Assembly (NCBI GenBank): GCA_965207495.1
Contig: OZ242287.1
Span: forward strand, 4,464,001 to 4,528,000
Direction of reading: 5' to 3'
DNA length: 64,000 bases
DNA from: Bin5 sp965207495
GTDB lineage: Bacteria; Chloroflexota; Anaerolineae; Caldilineales; Caldilineaceae
Shown here piece after piece: positions 9,445-16,841 of the stretch. Within the stretch, counting starts at the first letter, position 1. Every line of letters begins with the position of its first letter. The notes under the pieces were generated by a model. It saw only the letters and a list, made by a program, of their open reading frames with translations. It made no database searches and was not told the origin of the DNA. A program made the translations under genes and the position numbers.

Positions 9445-9464
9445 AGTATAAGAAGGCGCCTTCT
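9445..9464 (-). promoter_or_regulatory. Putative thrC -10 box with adjoining palindromic operator
   Basis: On the minus strand a TATACT (9445-9450) is directly preceded by the perfect 14-bp palindrome AGAAGGCGCCTTCT (9451-9464), which falls in the normal -35/-10 spacer. No good -35 hexamer is visible. A related half, GGCGCGCCTTCT, recurs in the leader near 9367-9378. Predicted leader is about 90 nt. Confidence 0.4.
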
Positions 9465-9514
9465 GCACTTCCTGACTCTTCTCCTGCTAATGGCAGGGCG
9501 AGAAAAGGCCCGCT

Positions 9515-9538
9515 GGAACGGCAACTAGCCGCCGTTCC
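9515..9538 (-). terminator. Possible terminator of the acyl-CoA dehydrogenase/etf operon
   Basis: Perfect 8-bp inverted repeat GGAACGGC / GCCGTTCC with an 8-nt loop, about 110 bp beyond the etfA stop on the minus strand. A short TTTT run follows about 8 nt after the stem, so termination is plausible but not textbook. Confidence 0.35.
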
Positions 9539-9647
9539 GCGACAGGCGCAGCCATCATTCTTATATAGCACAGATGATCAGTGTCAACAACAGTCGCGGG
9601 ACTCGTGATCGGCCCTGAAAGTAGCACGCAAGGCCGAGACATCCTCA

Positions 9648-10634
9648 TCACAATCTTCTGCTGAACTCGGCCGTCAACGCGGGGACGGTCTTGAACAGAT
9701 CGTCGACGATACCGTATTTGGCGCGCTGGAAGATAGGCGCGTCCGCGTCCTTGTTGATGGCGACGATAATCTTGCTATTCCCCATTCCCGCCAGGTGTTG
9801 AATGGCGCCCGAGATTCCGCAGGCGATATAGAGGTCCGGCCTGACCGTCTTGCCGGTCTGCCCCACCTGGTGCTTATAGGGGATGTAGCCTGCGTCGACC
9901 GCGGCCCGGCTGGCCCCAAGGGCTGCGCCGAGAGCGCTGGCCAGTTCGCCGACGAGCTCGAAGCCCTTCTGCGGGTCCTCGGCCACGCCGCGCCCGCCTG
10001 AAACGATGATGTGGGCATCGGTCAGGCTGACCTCGCCAGCGTCGGCCGCGCGGAAATCGGTGATTCTCAGGCGGATGTCATCTTCATTCGCTTCAACATT
10101 CAGGTTTTCCACTTCACCTGTCGCGTCGGTCGGCGCCGGCATGGGAAATGACCGCGGGCGCACACTGGCAACCGCCAACGGGCTTTCGAACTGTATCCTG
10201 GCCTGAATATTGCCCGAATAGATGGTGCGGGCGGCGACCAGTTTGCCATCTTCCACCGACAGGTCCGTAGCATTGGCAGCGATGCCGGCATTCCGGCGGC
10301 AGGCGACCGTCGCGGCCAGCACGCCCCCGCGAATTGAGGCATTCGTAAGAAACGCGGTCGCGTTAGCGCGCTCCACCGCCCGTTCGGCGATGGCGGCATA
10401 GGGCTGCAGCCGAAAGTGTGCCAGGTTGGGAGCGGTCGCGGCGTAGACGTGATCGGCTCCGTAGGCAACCGCCTGCTGTGCCGCTTTGTCGATGTCGCAA
10501 CCGATCAGAAGGGCCGCTACCTCAGCACCCAGCTCCAGGCCCAGCTCCTTCGCTTTGGCCAGGAGCTCCCAGCAGTTCGACACGGCCTGTCCGTCATTCT
10601 GTTCGATCCAGACGAGAATCGCCATCGTTTTCAC
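9648..10634 (-). CDS. etfA: Electron transfer flavoprotein alpha subunit
   Basis: 328 residues. Carries FAD and, with EtfB, moves electrons from acyl-CoA dehydrogenases to the quinone pool. The C-terminal FAD domain is clear: SGGRGV near 214, VGQTGKTVRPDLYIACGISGAIQHLAGM around 257-285, and INKDADAPIFQRAKYGIVDD near 293-312. The N-terminal half is the variable alpha-domain. It is the third gene of an acd-etfB-etfA operon, 69 bp after etfB. Confidence 0.93.
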   Translation of the reverse strand: MKTMAILVWIEQNDGQAVSNCWELLAKAKELGLELGAEVAALLIGCDIDKAAQQAVAYGADHVYAATAPNLAHFRLQPYAAIAERAVERANATAFLTNASIRGGVLAATVACRRNAGIAANATDLSVEDGKLVAARTIYSGNIQARIQFESPLAVASVRPRSFPMPAPTDATGEVENLNVEANEDDIRLRITDFRAADAGEVSLTDAHIIVSGGRGVAEDPQKGFELVGELASALGAALGASRAAVDAGYIPYKHQVGQTGKTVRPDLYIACGISGAIQHLAGMGNSKIIVAINKDADAPIFQRAKYGIVDDLFKTVPALTAEFSRRL

Positions 10635-10702
10635 TTTCTCCGGGAGAGCTCTCGGAAGGCGTTAGAGCAGCCTGCTCCCCTGCGCCTCCTTCCTACTTTA
10701 TT

Positions 10703-11488
10703 CTAAATGACTCTTTCAGCCATCAGAGCATCGGCCAACAGGGCGGCTTTTTCCTCGACACTGGCGCCCTCGAAGATGCGCACCTGCACCGCCTCCGGCT
10801 CCGGCTTGTTCAGATCGGTCCAGCTTGTCGTGCTTGAAGGGCGAACCTCCAGATCCTCGCGCCCCAGGGTGGGTATTGCGGCGCGGCTGGCCTTGCGGAT
10901 ACCCATAAAGCTGGGATAACGCGGTTCATTGATCTCTTTGGCCACGCTGATCACAACAGGCAGGGGCACCTCGACCGTCTCCTGCCCGCCTTCAAAGGAC
11001 TGTTCCGCGATCAGTTTGCCATCGACAATATCGACGATCCTGGTCACATTGACCAGCAGATCCCATCCCAGCTTGCAGGCGACACCCGCGTAGATGACGC
11101 CGCTGTTGCCGTCCACGCTCATCTTTCCGGCCAGGACGATCTCCACATCTTCTCCGCCTTCGACCTTCCTGACGGCTGCGGCCAGGGCCTCGGCGGTGGC
11201 CCACTCGTCACCGCCCTCTACAACCTGCTCATCTACGTGCAAGGCGCTGTCCACGCCCATCGCAAGCGCGTGCTTCAGGGCGTCGGTTTCGCCCTCGCGT
11301 CCCAGTGAGATGGCGACGGTGTCGCAGCCGAATCTGTCGGACAGGTCGATTGCTTCCTCCACCGCGAATTCATCCCAGGGATTGATGACCATTGTCGCCT
11401 GCAGTTCGCCGGACTGCGCCTCGGCCACCGTAACTTTGGGCAGCTCGGAGGTATCCGGTGTCTGTTTTATAAGCACGGCTACGTTCAC
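10703..11488 (-). CDS. etfB: Electron transfer flavoprotein beta subunit
   Basis: 261 residues. Partner of EtfA; the beta subunit binds AMP and docks the dehydrogenase. Recognisable features are the start MNVAVLIKQTPDT, INPWDEFAVEEAIDL near residue 36, the GREGETDALKHALAMGVDSALHV stretch, VLAGKMSVDGNSGVIYAGVACKLG, and the conserved tail PRYPSFMGIRKASRAAIPTL. It sits between the acyl-CoA dehydrogenase (93 bp upstream) and etfA, a classic fatty-acid or branched-chain oxidation arrangement. Confidence 0.93.
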   Translation of the reverse strand: MNVAVLIKQTPDTSELPKVTVAEAQSGELQATMVINPWDEFAVEEAIDLSDRFGCDTVAISLGREGETDALKHALAMGVDSALHVDEQVVEGGDEWATAEALAAAVRKVEGGEDVEIVLAGKMSVDGNSGVIYAGVACKLGWDLLVNVTRIVDIVDGKLIAEQSFEGGQETVEVPLPVVISVAKEINEPRYPSFMGIRKASRAAIPTLGREDLEVRPSSTTSWTDLNKPEPEAVQVRIFEGASVEEKAALLADALMAERVI

Positions 11489-11580
11489 GCAGCGCTCCTT
11501 TCTGTAAACCTGAATCGACCAGACCGCCGCCAGCGAAAGCAGAATTTGGCCGACAGAGAGCTGGTTTGCCCGAGGGCGCC

Positions 11581-12792
11581 CTAAAGCCAGCTATCCGGAT
11601 CGTAGGCCGGCATAGGGCAGCGCAGGGGCCGATCCTCGCGCATTCCCAAGGTGTATGCTGCTTGCATCAGGGTGTGAATTTGGCTGGTGCCCTCGTAGAT
11701 CACAGCGCTTTTCGTATTGCGCAGATGACGTTCCACGTTGTACTCATCAGAATACCCGTAGGCACCGTGCACCTGAACGGCGTTGTCTGCCGCCCGGCGG
11801 GCTGCTTCCGTGCAGAACCACTTGGCCATGCTGGTCTCCCGCGTATTGCGCACGCCCTGGTTCTTGAGCTTACCCGCTTTCCAGACCAGCAGTTCGCCGA
11901 TATCCAGGTCCTGCTGCATCTGGGCGATCATCTGCTGGACGAGCTGGTGTTCAGCAATCGGCTTGCCGAAGGTCCTGCGCTGCAGGGCATATTTGACCGA
12001 CTCGTCGATGCAGGCGCGAATGATGCCTACCGATCCGGCTGCGACGCCGAAGCGGGCGTTATCCAGGCAGCTCATCGCAATCTTGAAGCCTTCACCCTCT
12101 TCCCCTAGCCGGTGACTGGCCGGCACGCGCACGTCCTGCATATTGACCCAGCCGGTATTGCTGGCACGGACGCCCATTTTGCCTTCGAGCGTCCCGGTAG
12201 TAAGGCCCTCCCAGCCGCGCTCCAGAACGAAGGCGGAGATGCCGCGCGCGCCCTGTTCCGGCTGCGTCTTGGCGAAAACGAGGAACCGGTCGGCCACGTC
12301 TGCCAGCGTAATCCACATCTTTTCGCCGGTGAGGACGTACTCCTCCCCCTGACGAACCGCGCGACTCTGGAGGGCAGCAACGTCCGACCCCGCGCCTGGC
12401 TCGGTCAGGCCAAAGCAGGCGATCTGGTCGCCGCTGGCTAGACCAGGCAGAAACGTCTCCTTCTGCTCGTCGGTTCCCCACTGAAATATTGGCAGCGCGT
12501 GCAGCGCGAGATGGACAGCGACCGTCTCGCGCACGGATGAATCCCCGTACTCCAGCGCCTCGGATACAATGCCCAAGGAGAGAAAGTCCATTCCGGCGCC
12601 GCCGTAGCGGGCGGGCAGACAGATGCCAAGGAAGCCCAGTTGAGCCATTTTGGGCAGCAGTTCGAAGGGGAAACTGTGCTTGCGATCGTGATCGGCAATG
12701 ATTGGCATGACCTCATTGCGGGTGAAGTCATAGGCCATCTTTCGGACCAGATTGTGCTCTTCCGTGTACAGCAAATCGGTTGCAGAAGCCAT
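11581..12792 (-). CDS. Acyl-CoA dehydrogenase
   Basis: 403-residue FAD enzyme that introduces the alpha,beta double bond into acyl-CoA and passes electrons to EtfAB, whose genes follow directly. Motifs: CFGLTEPGAGSD near residue 130 (first family signature), KMWITLAD, QLVQQMIAQMQQDLD, and the C-terminal VHGAYGYSDEYNVERHLRN. YEGTSQIHTLMQAA places the catalytic Glu around residue 371, the position used in short/medium-chain type enzymes. The chain-length preference cannot be read. A long leader with promoter and terminator-like hairpin precedes it (12792-12995). Confidence 0.92.
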   Translation of the reverse strand: MASATDLLYTEEHNLVRKMAYDFTRNEVMPIIADHDRKHSFPFELLPKMAQLGFLGICLPARYGGAGMDFLSLGIVSEALEYGDSSVRETVAVHLALHALPIFQWGTDEQKETFLPGLASGDQIACFGLTEPGAGSDVAALQSRAVRQGEEYVLTGEKMWITLADVADRFLVFAKTQPEQGARGISAFVLERGWEGLTTGTLEGKMGVRASNTGWVNMQDVRVPASHRLGEEGEGFKIAMSCLDNARFGVAAGSVGIIRACIDESVKYALQRRTFGKPIAEHQLVQQMIAQMQQDLDIGELLVWKAGKLKNQGVRNTRETSMAKWFCTEAARRAADNAVQVHGAYGYSDEYNVERHLRNTKSAVIYEGTSQIHTLMQAAYTLGMREDRPLRCPMPAYDPDSWL

Positions 12793-12860
12793 CGAATTGG
12801 CCCTTTCCCGACTGCCGGCAGGCCACTGAGTGGTGGGCTGCGGAGGCAGTCTACGATAAC

Positions 12861-12926
12861 GCGTCGAAGAAAAAGGCGGAGACGCCTTTGTCTCCGCCGA
12901 AGAAGAGGAACACTCCTCTTCGACGC
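12861..12926 (-). terminator. Terminator-like hairpin set in the leader of the acyl-CoA dehydrogenase operon
   Basis: Read on the minus strand: a small hairpin GAAGAGGA-GTGT-TCCTCTTC (12921-12902) is followed by GGCGGAGAC-AAAGGC-GTCTCCGCC (12898-12875) running straight into TTTTT (12874-12870), a textbook intrinsic terminator. An outer repeat GCGTCGAAGA (12926-12917) / TCTTCGACGC (12870-12861) could pair across the whole element and competes with the first hairpin. It lies between a promoter (12968-12995) and the coding start (12792), so it looks like an attenuator or the end of a short RNA. Confidence 0.6.
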
Positions 12927-12967
12927 GCCCAACTGCGGCGCGCCAAATGAAAAATAATTAGGCCTTT

Positions 12968-12995
12968 AGTATAGCAAAAGATCGGAATCTTTCAA
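12968..12995 (-). promoter_or_regulatory. Sigma70-type promoter of the acyl-CoA dehydrogenase operon
   Basis: On the minus strand TTGAAA (12995-12990), 16-bp spacer, TATACT (12973-12968). Predicted start near 12961, giving a leader of about 170 nt that contains the hairpin set at 12861-12926. The rest of the 407-bp gap to the divergent CPBP gene shows nothing I can name. Confidence 0.6.
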
Positions 12996-13198
12996 AAGCG
13001 GCAGGCGCATTTTGAGGGTATGGCGAGACGTGGGCGCAAGCGGCGGCATTCCGAAGGCAATACTGCATTTTGGGCTGCAATCCATGGCGGGCTGTAAAGG
13101 ATTTTCGGAGTACGAACATCGTGCAGGGGTAGACTGGTTGGCAAGACAAGATACGCCTGCATTTGAAGTCAATGCCAACCTTAACCTACACTTAGACA

Positions 13199-13888
13199 AT
13201 GGACTGGCGCTATGCACTGTTTGCAGGATTAACTCTTCTCATCACCGCGATTGTCGGCTACGGCTCGTACACAACCGCCCGCCTTCTGCGCAACTGGCAG
13301 CCGCAAGAGAACCTGCTGCTGCTCCCGGCTGAGAACGTTCTCCGGGGTATCATACTGGTGATTTGCTTCCTGCTGGGCAGGGGCAGCGGTCTGCCGCCAG
13401 AGACGCTGGGATGGCAGATTCCCGATGCCGGATCCCAGATACTGACGGGCGCGCTGGCAGGCCTGGGGCTCGCTGTACTGTTCGCAGGGATGGGACGGTT
13501 CGTCACACGCTACACAGATACCAGGTTTTACCGTTCGATTCTGGAATTGGTGGTCCCACGCAGTCGGAGGGAGGCAGGGTTGCTGCCCTTCGCCCTGCTA
13601 TTGAGCGTTCTTTTCGAGGAGGTCCTTTTTCGCAGCCTGTTGATCGGCGGGCTTTCTCCCCTGCTGCCGACAGCATGGCTGATCATAGGCTTCAGCGTGG
13701 TTTTCGGCCTTCTGCACAGTCCGCAGGGAACGTGGGGCATCGTTGGCGCGGGGACGGCCGGCGCGCTTTTTGGTCTCATGTTCGTCTGGCACCAGAGCCT
13801 GCTCACCCCGCTGGTCGCCCATTTCGTTGCGAACGGTGTGCAGATATGGCTGGCAAGTGAGGAGTTTGACCCGTCATCAACTTCCTGA
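13199..13888 (+). CDS. CPBP-family intramembrane metalloprotease
   Basis: 229 residues with about six to eight hydrophobic segments. The three Abi/CPBP (Rce1-like) motifs are present: EEVLFR near residue 140 (Glu-Glu and Arg), FGLLHS near residue 172 (F-x-x-x-H), and HFVAN near residue 211 (H-x-x-x-N). Such enzymes cleave membrane proteins or prenylated peptides; in bacteria several have lost a known substrate. It stands alone, divergent from the acyl-CoA dehydrogenase operon and convergent with the GT2 gene. Confidence 0.85.
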   Translation: MDWRYALFAGLTLLITAIVGYGSYTTARLLRNWQPQENLLLLPAENVLRGIILVICFLLGRGSGLPPETLGWQIPDAGSQILTGALAGLGLAVLFAGMGRFVTRYTDTRFYRSILELVVPRSRREAGLLPFALLLSVLFEEVLFRSLLIGGLSPLLPTAWLIIGFSVVFGLLHSPQGTWGIVGAGTAGALFGLMFVWHQSLLTPLVAHFVANGVQIWLASEEFDPSSTS

Positions 13889-13974
13889 CGGAGTGTCCAC
13901 ACAGTGAAGGAAAGCGGAAGCGAGGCTCGTACAGACGGACGGGCGGGGCCAGCATGGAGACGCGTGGAGGCGTG

Positions 13975-14865
13975 CTACTTCGTCGTCTTGGGGACCTGCT
14001 CATAGATCCCGCGCAGCCCATTCAGACGGATTCGCAAGACTTCGCGCACCATATTGATCGTATCGAAGAGCGGATTGATACGACTCTCTGCCATGTAATA
14101 CCAGTTGATCGGCACTTCGACAAGGTGCAGGCCGCGGATGCGGCTGATATACAGGATTTCAGGGTCGAATCCCCAGCCGTCAATCGTCTGATGAGGAAAG
14201 ACCTGGGCGGCCGCCTCACGCGTAAACATCTTAAAGCCGCACTGCGTGTCTTCAATACCCGGCATGATCAGCTTCTGCACCACGTGGTTAAACACCCGCC
14301 CCATCAGATGGCGATAGAAGGGTTCGTTGTAACGCACCGCGCCCGCTATCTCGCGGCTAGCAATGGCGACGTCAAATCCATTCGGCTCCTGCTGTGGAGG
14401 CAGGAATTTCGCGACCTCTTCGATGGGCATCGAAAGATCGGCGTCGCAAATAAAGAGATAGTCCCCTTTGCCTACCAGCATCCCCGTCTTCACGGCTGCA
14501 CCTTTCCCCGGCGCACTGTGGAGCAGTTCCAGCGTGAACGGATCTGAAGCGGAGACCGATGTCGCAAAGTCGCGCACGACATCGCTGGTCTCGTCGGTCG
14601 AACGGTTCTCTACCACCAGAACCTCAGTTGCAAATGACTGATTCCGCAAATAGTCTGCGATCTTTGTTAGTGAATCGGGAAGACGCTGGGCCTCGTTATA
14701 GGCGGGAATAATGATGGTAAGGAAAGGGCGCGCCACAGAGTACTCCTCGGCCGATTGGGTCGCGGCGGAAACCGTTGGGCTGTGGTCAGTGGAGTTTCCG
14801 CGTGACGGGTCGAGCGATTCGGGAATTTCTATCTGTAATTCACCTGCTGAAATTTCACTAGGCAC
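13975..14865 (-). CDS. GT2 family glycosyltransferase (dolichyl-phosphate glucosyltransferase-like)
   Basis: 296 residues. The GT-A fold is shown by FLTIIIPAYNEAQRLPDSL (about residues 48-66) and the metal/sugar-nucleotide motif DADLSMPIEE (about 140-149). The pattern EDTQCGFKMFTREAA followed by WGFDPEILYISRIRGL is typical of polyprenyl-phosphate glucosyl/mannosyltransferases that charge a lipid carrier on the cytoplasmic side. It could supply donors for the GT-C transferase at 3227, which is inference. The first 45 residues are variable and low in structure. It is 17 bp downstream of the membrane protein gene, so they form an operon. Confidence 0.85.
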   Translation of the reverse strand: MPSEISAGELQIEIPESLDPSRGNSTDHSPTVSAATQSAEEYSVARPFLTIIIPAYNEAQRLPDSLTKIADYLRNQSFATEVLVVENRSTDETSDVVRDFATSVSASDPFTLELLHSAPGKGAAVKTGMLVGKGDYLFICDADLSMPIEEVAKFLPPQQEPNGFDVAIASREIAGAVRYNEPFYRHLMGRVFNHVVQKLIMPGIEDTQCGFKMFTREAAAQVFPHQTIDGWGFDPEILYISRIRGLHLVEVPINWYYMAESRINPLFDTINMVREVLRIRLNGLRGIYEQVPKTTK

Positions 14866-14881
14866 AGGGATTCATTTCGGT

Positions 14882-15805
14882 TCAAGATGTAAGACTCAAG
14901 AGAGCCAGAAGTGATAGCGCCTGCACAAGCAGCGACCCGGTCCAGAACAGGTAGGCGCCGGAATGTTGACCTTGCAGCCTCATCCACAGGCCGACCAGCG
15001 TATTGGTCAAGTACGTCAGGAGACCGATGACTGGAAGCAAAAAAAGTGCGTTCTTAGGCCTGATGCTGTCCGGAACACCTTGCCGATTGTAATGAAACAC
15101 GAGCGCTTCCGGCAAATCCGGGAAGCGGATCATGAGATAGCCAAAGAGAGTGATGCAGCCGATTAGCCCGCCCAGCAGCAACCAGCGGGCTGCTGGCGAC
15201 TCGGTCGCCAACGCATAGTAGTTGGTAGGGTGCTCGCGCTCCAAAGGCAATTTGCGTGACAGACCTAGGCGGTTGAGGGCTTGCAACTCTTCCAGAAAAC
15301 TGACAGGGTCATCGGGGGAAATTGCAAAGATGCCGCCGTCGGTCTCGATGAGCAGACATTGCTCAAGAGGAACGCTTGCCAGGCGCACCAGCTTGCGTCC
15401 TTCTCCACCTTCTACGATGCGGACGAAGGGGGACGGCCAGTCCAGCAAAGAGGGGCGCGAGGACATCTCGCCAACCCCTTCTACGATGCGGCGTATGCTG
15501 TGAAGCGGGATGACCTGGCGGGTACCGGCCCATCGGACTCTCAGCGCATTGCGGTCAAGCCAGTATTCCAGGTTGAACGCGCCCCAAGTGCGCGTCGTCA
15601 GATGGACTATGACGGGAAGCGTGACGAGAAAGACCAGCAGGAGCAGAAAGCTCCCCCAGCCAACAGGTTTCAGCGCCACCCAGGCAAGCAGGACTACATC
15701 GATCAGGAACAGCCAGCAGAGCGCCGCCAAGCCCTGCCAACGGGACCCATCTGAAGGCGGTGTGTACACCATCCGTGACAAATTGATAACCCCTGCGCCG
15801 CCCAC
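14882..15805 (-). CDS. Membrane protein with PH-like and DUF1648-like regions
   Basis: 307 residues from a GTG start; an in-frame ATG at 15772 is an alternative, and neither has a clear ribosome site. Two TM segments at the N-terminus (about residues 27-65) are followed by a soluble beta-rich part with a tryptophan-containing bacterial PH-like pattern (ALRVRWAGTRQVIPLHSIRRIVEG). Three further TMs follow, and the segment FPDLPEALVFHYNRQGVPDSIRPKNALFLLPVIGLL matches the DUF1648 pattern. No enzymatic residues are evident. It leads the GT2 gene. Confidence 0.6.
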   Translation of the reverse strand: MGGAGVINLSRMVYTPPSDGSRWQGLAALCWLFLIDVVLLAWVALKPVGWGSFLLLLVFLVTLPVIVHLTTRTWGAFNLEYWLDRNALRVRWAGTRQVIPLHSIRRIVEGVGEMSSRPSLLDWPSPFVRIVEGGEGRKLVRLASVPLEQCLLIETDGGIFAISPDDPVSFLEELQALNRLGLSRKLPLEREHPTNYYALATESPAARWLLLGGLIGCITLFGYLMIRFPDLPEALVFHYNRQGVPDSIRPKNALFLLPVIGLLTYLTNTLVGLWMRLQGQHSGAYLFWTGSLLVQALSLLALLSLTS

Positions 15806-15959
15806 GACAGCGACGCGCTAAATGCAGACCGCAGCCGAAACGTTACGGGCTAGTAGTCGACGAAAGCGTTTCGGTACCCCACAGGCCAGAACAGTAGCCC
15901 CTGCAAATTTCTAGAGTGGAAAGGGCCATATGGCCGCTCCTCCGAGGTCACTGCCGCGT

Positions 15960-16790
15960 TCATTTGGGCAGCGACCAGGCGCCTTCAGTCAGATCGGCCA
16001 GGAATTCATGCCTGGTCAGGTCGATGCCCAGCGGCGAGACACTCACATACCCGCTTTCGATTGCGCCAAAATCACTGCCTGCGTCGGCTATTCCGGTTGG
16101 GACTTCGCCCCCGAACCAGTAGTACGGCTTGCCCCACGGATCGTCGCGGGCGACCAGTACATCCCCGTAGATGCGCCTGCCCAGGAACGTGTAGCGCAGG
16201 CCGTGGATCTGGTCGGCAGGACGCCGCGGCACGTTGACATTTAGCATGGTCTGCTGGGGGAGCGGCCGGTCGAGCGCAGCGGCCGCCAGCGTGCGGGCAT
16301 AGCCGGCGGCGTTCTGCCAGGCGTCTCTATCCGCGATCTCAAATCCATCCACAAACCCGGTGCTGAATGCAAGCGACGGTACGCCCATCACCAGGGACTC
16401 CAGCGCCGCGGCCACCGTGCCGCTATAGAGAACGTCACAGCCGAGGTTGAAACTATCATTGACACCGCTGACGACCAGATCGTAACTGTCTCTCGGTTCA
16501 CCTGCCGCCAGTTGGGTGGATGAGTTGTCCGGCGCGTGCGGCGCGCCGAGAAGTGCCAGGGCCACACAGTCGGAGGGCGCGCCGCTGCAGGCATAGACGC
16601 GGCGGCCGTCCGGCCAGTCTATTGGCGCGATTCGCAGTGGCTTGTGTAACGTCTTTGGGTGCCCTGCCGCACTCCAGTTTCGCTCCGGTGCAATGACGGT
16701 AACACGCCCCAGATCATCTAGAGCCGACGCCAGGACGCGAATGCTCTCGGCATGAATGCTATCGTCATTGGTAATGAGAATTTTCGGCAT
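15960..16790 (-). CDS. surE: 5'/3'-nucleotidase SurE
   Basis: 276 residues from ATG 16790 (MPKILITNDD); an in-frame TTG at 16808 adds six residues. SurE removes phosphate from nucleoside monophosphates. The metal site is ILITNDDSIHAESI (Asp-Asp), with Ser where the family usually has Gly (NDDG). APERNWSAAGHPKT near residue 40 supplies further ligands, and SGVNDSFNLGCDVLYSGTVAAALES near 102-126 is the second signature. Size is normal. The NDDG to NDDS change may be tolerated. It lies just downstream of the penicillin-binding protein start region of the opposite end, on the same strand. Confidence 0.88.
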   Translation of the reverse strand: MPKILITNDDSIHAESIRVLASALDDLGRVTVIAPERNWSAAGHPKTLHKPLRIAPIDWPDGRRVYACSGAPSDCVALALLGAPHAPDNSSTQLAAGEPRDSYDLVVSGVNDSFNLGCDVLYSGTVAAALESLVMGVPSLAFSTGFVDGFEIADRDAWQNAAGYARTLAAAALDRPLPQQTMLNVNVPRRPADQIHGLRYTFLGRRIYGDVLVARDDPWGKPYYWFGGEVPTGIADAGSDFGAIESGYVSVSPLGIDLTRHEFLADLTEGAWSLPK

Positions 16791-16841
16791 TGCTAGGTTT
16801 GTCTGCAAATTTGAATTGCGCGTAAGCGGTCAGTGCCCCGG

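Noticed and set aside
9347..9600. T-box riboswitch upstream of thrC
   Set aside because: The conserved T-box antiterminator sequence (TGGNACCGCG type) was not found on the minus strand.
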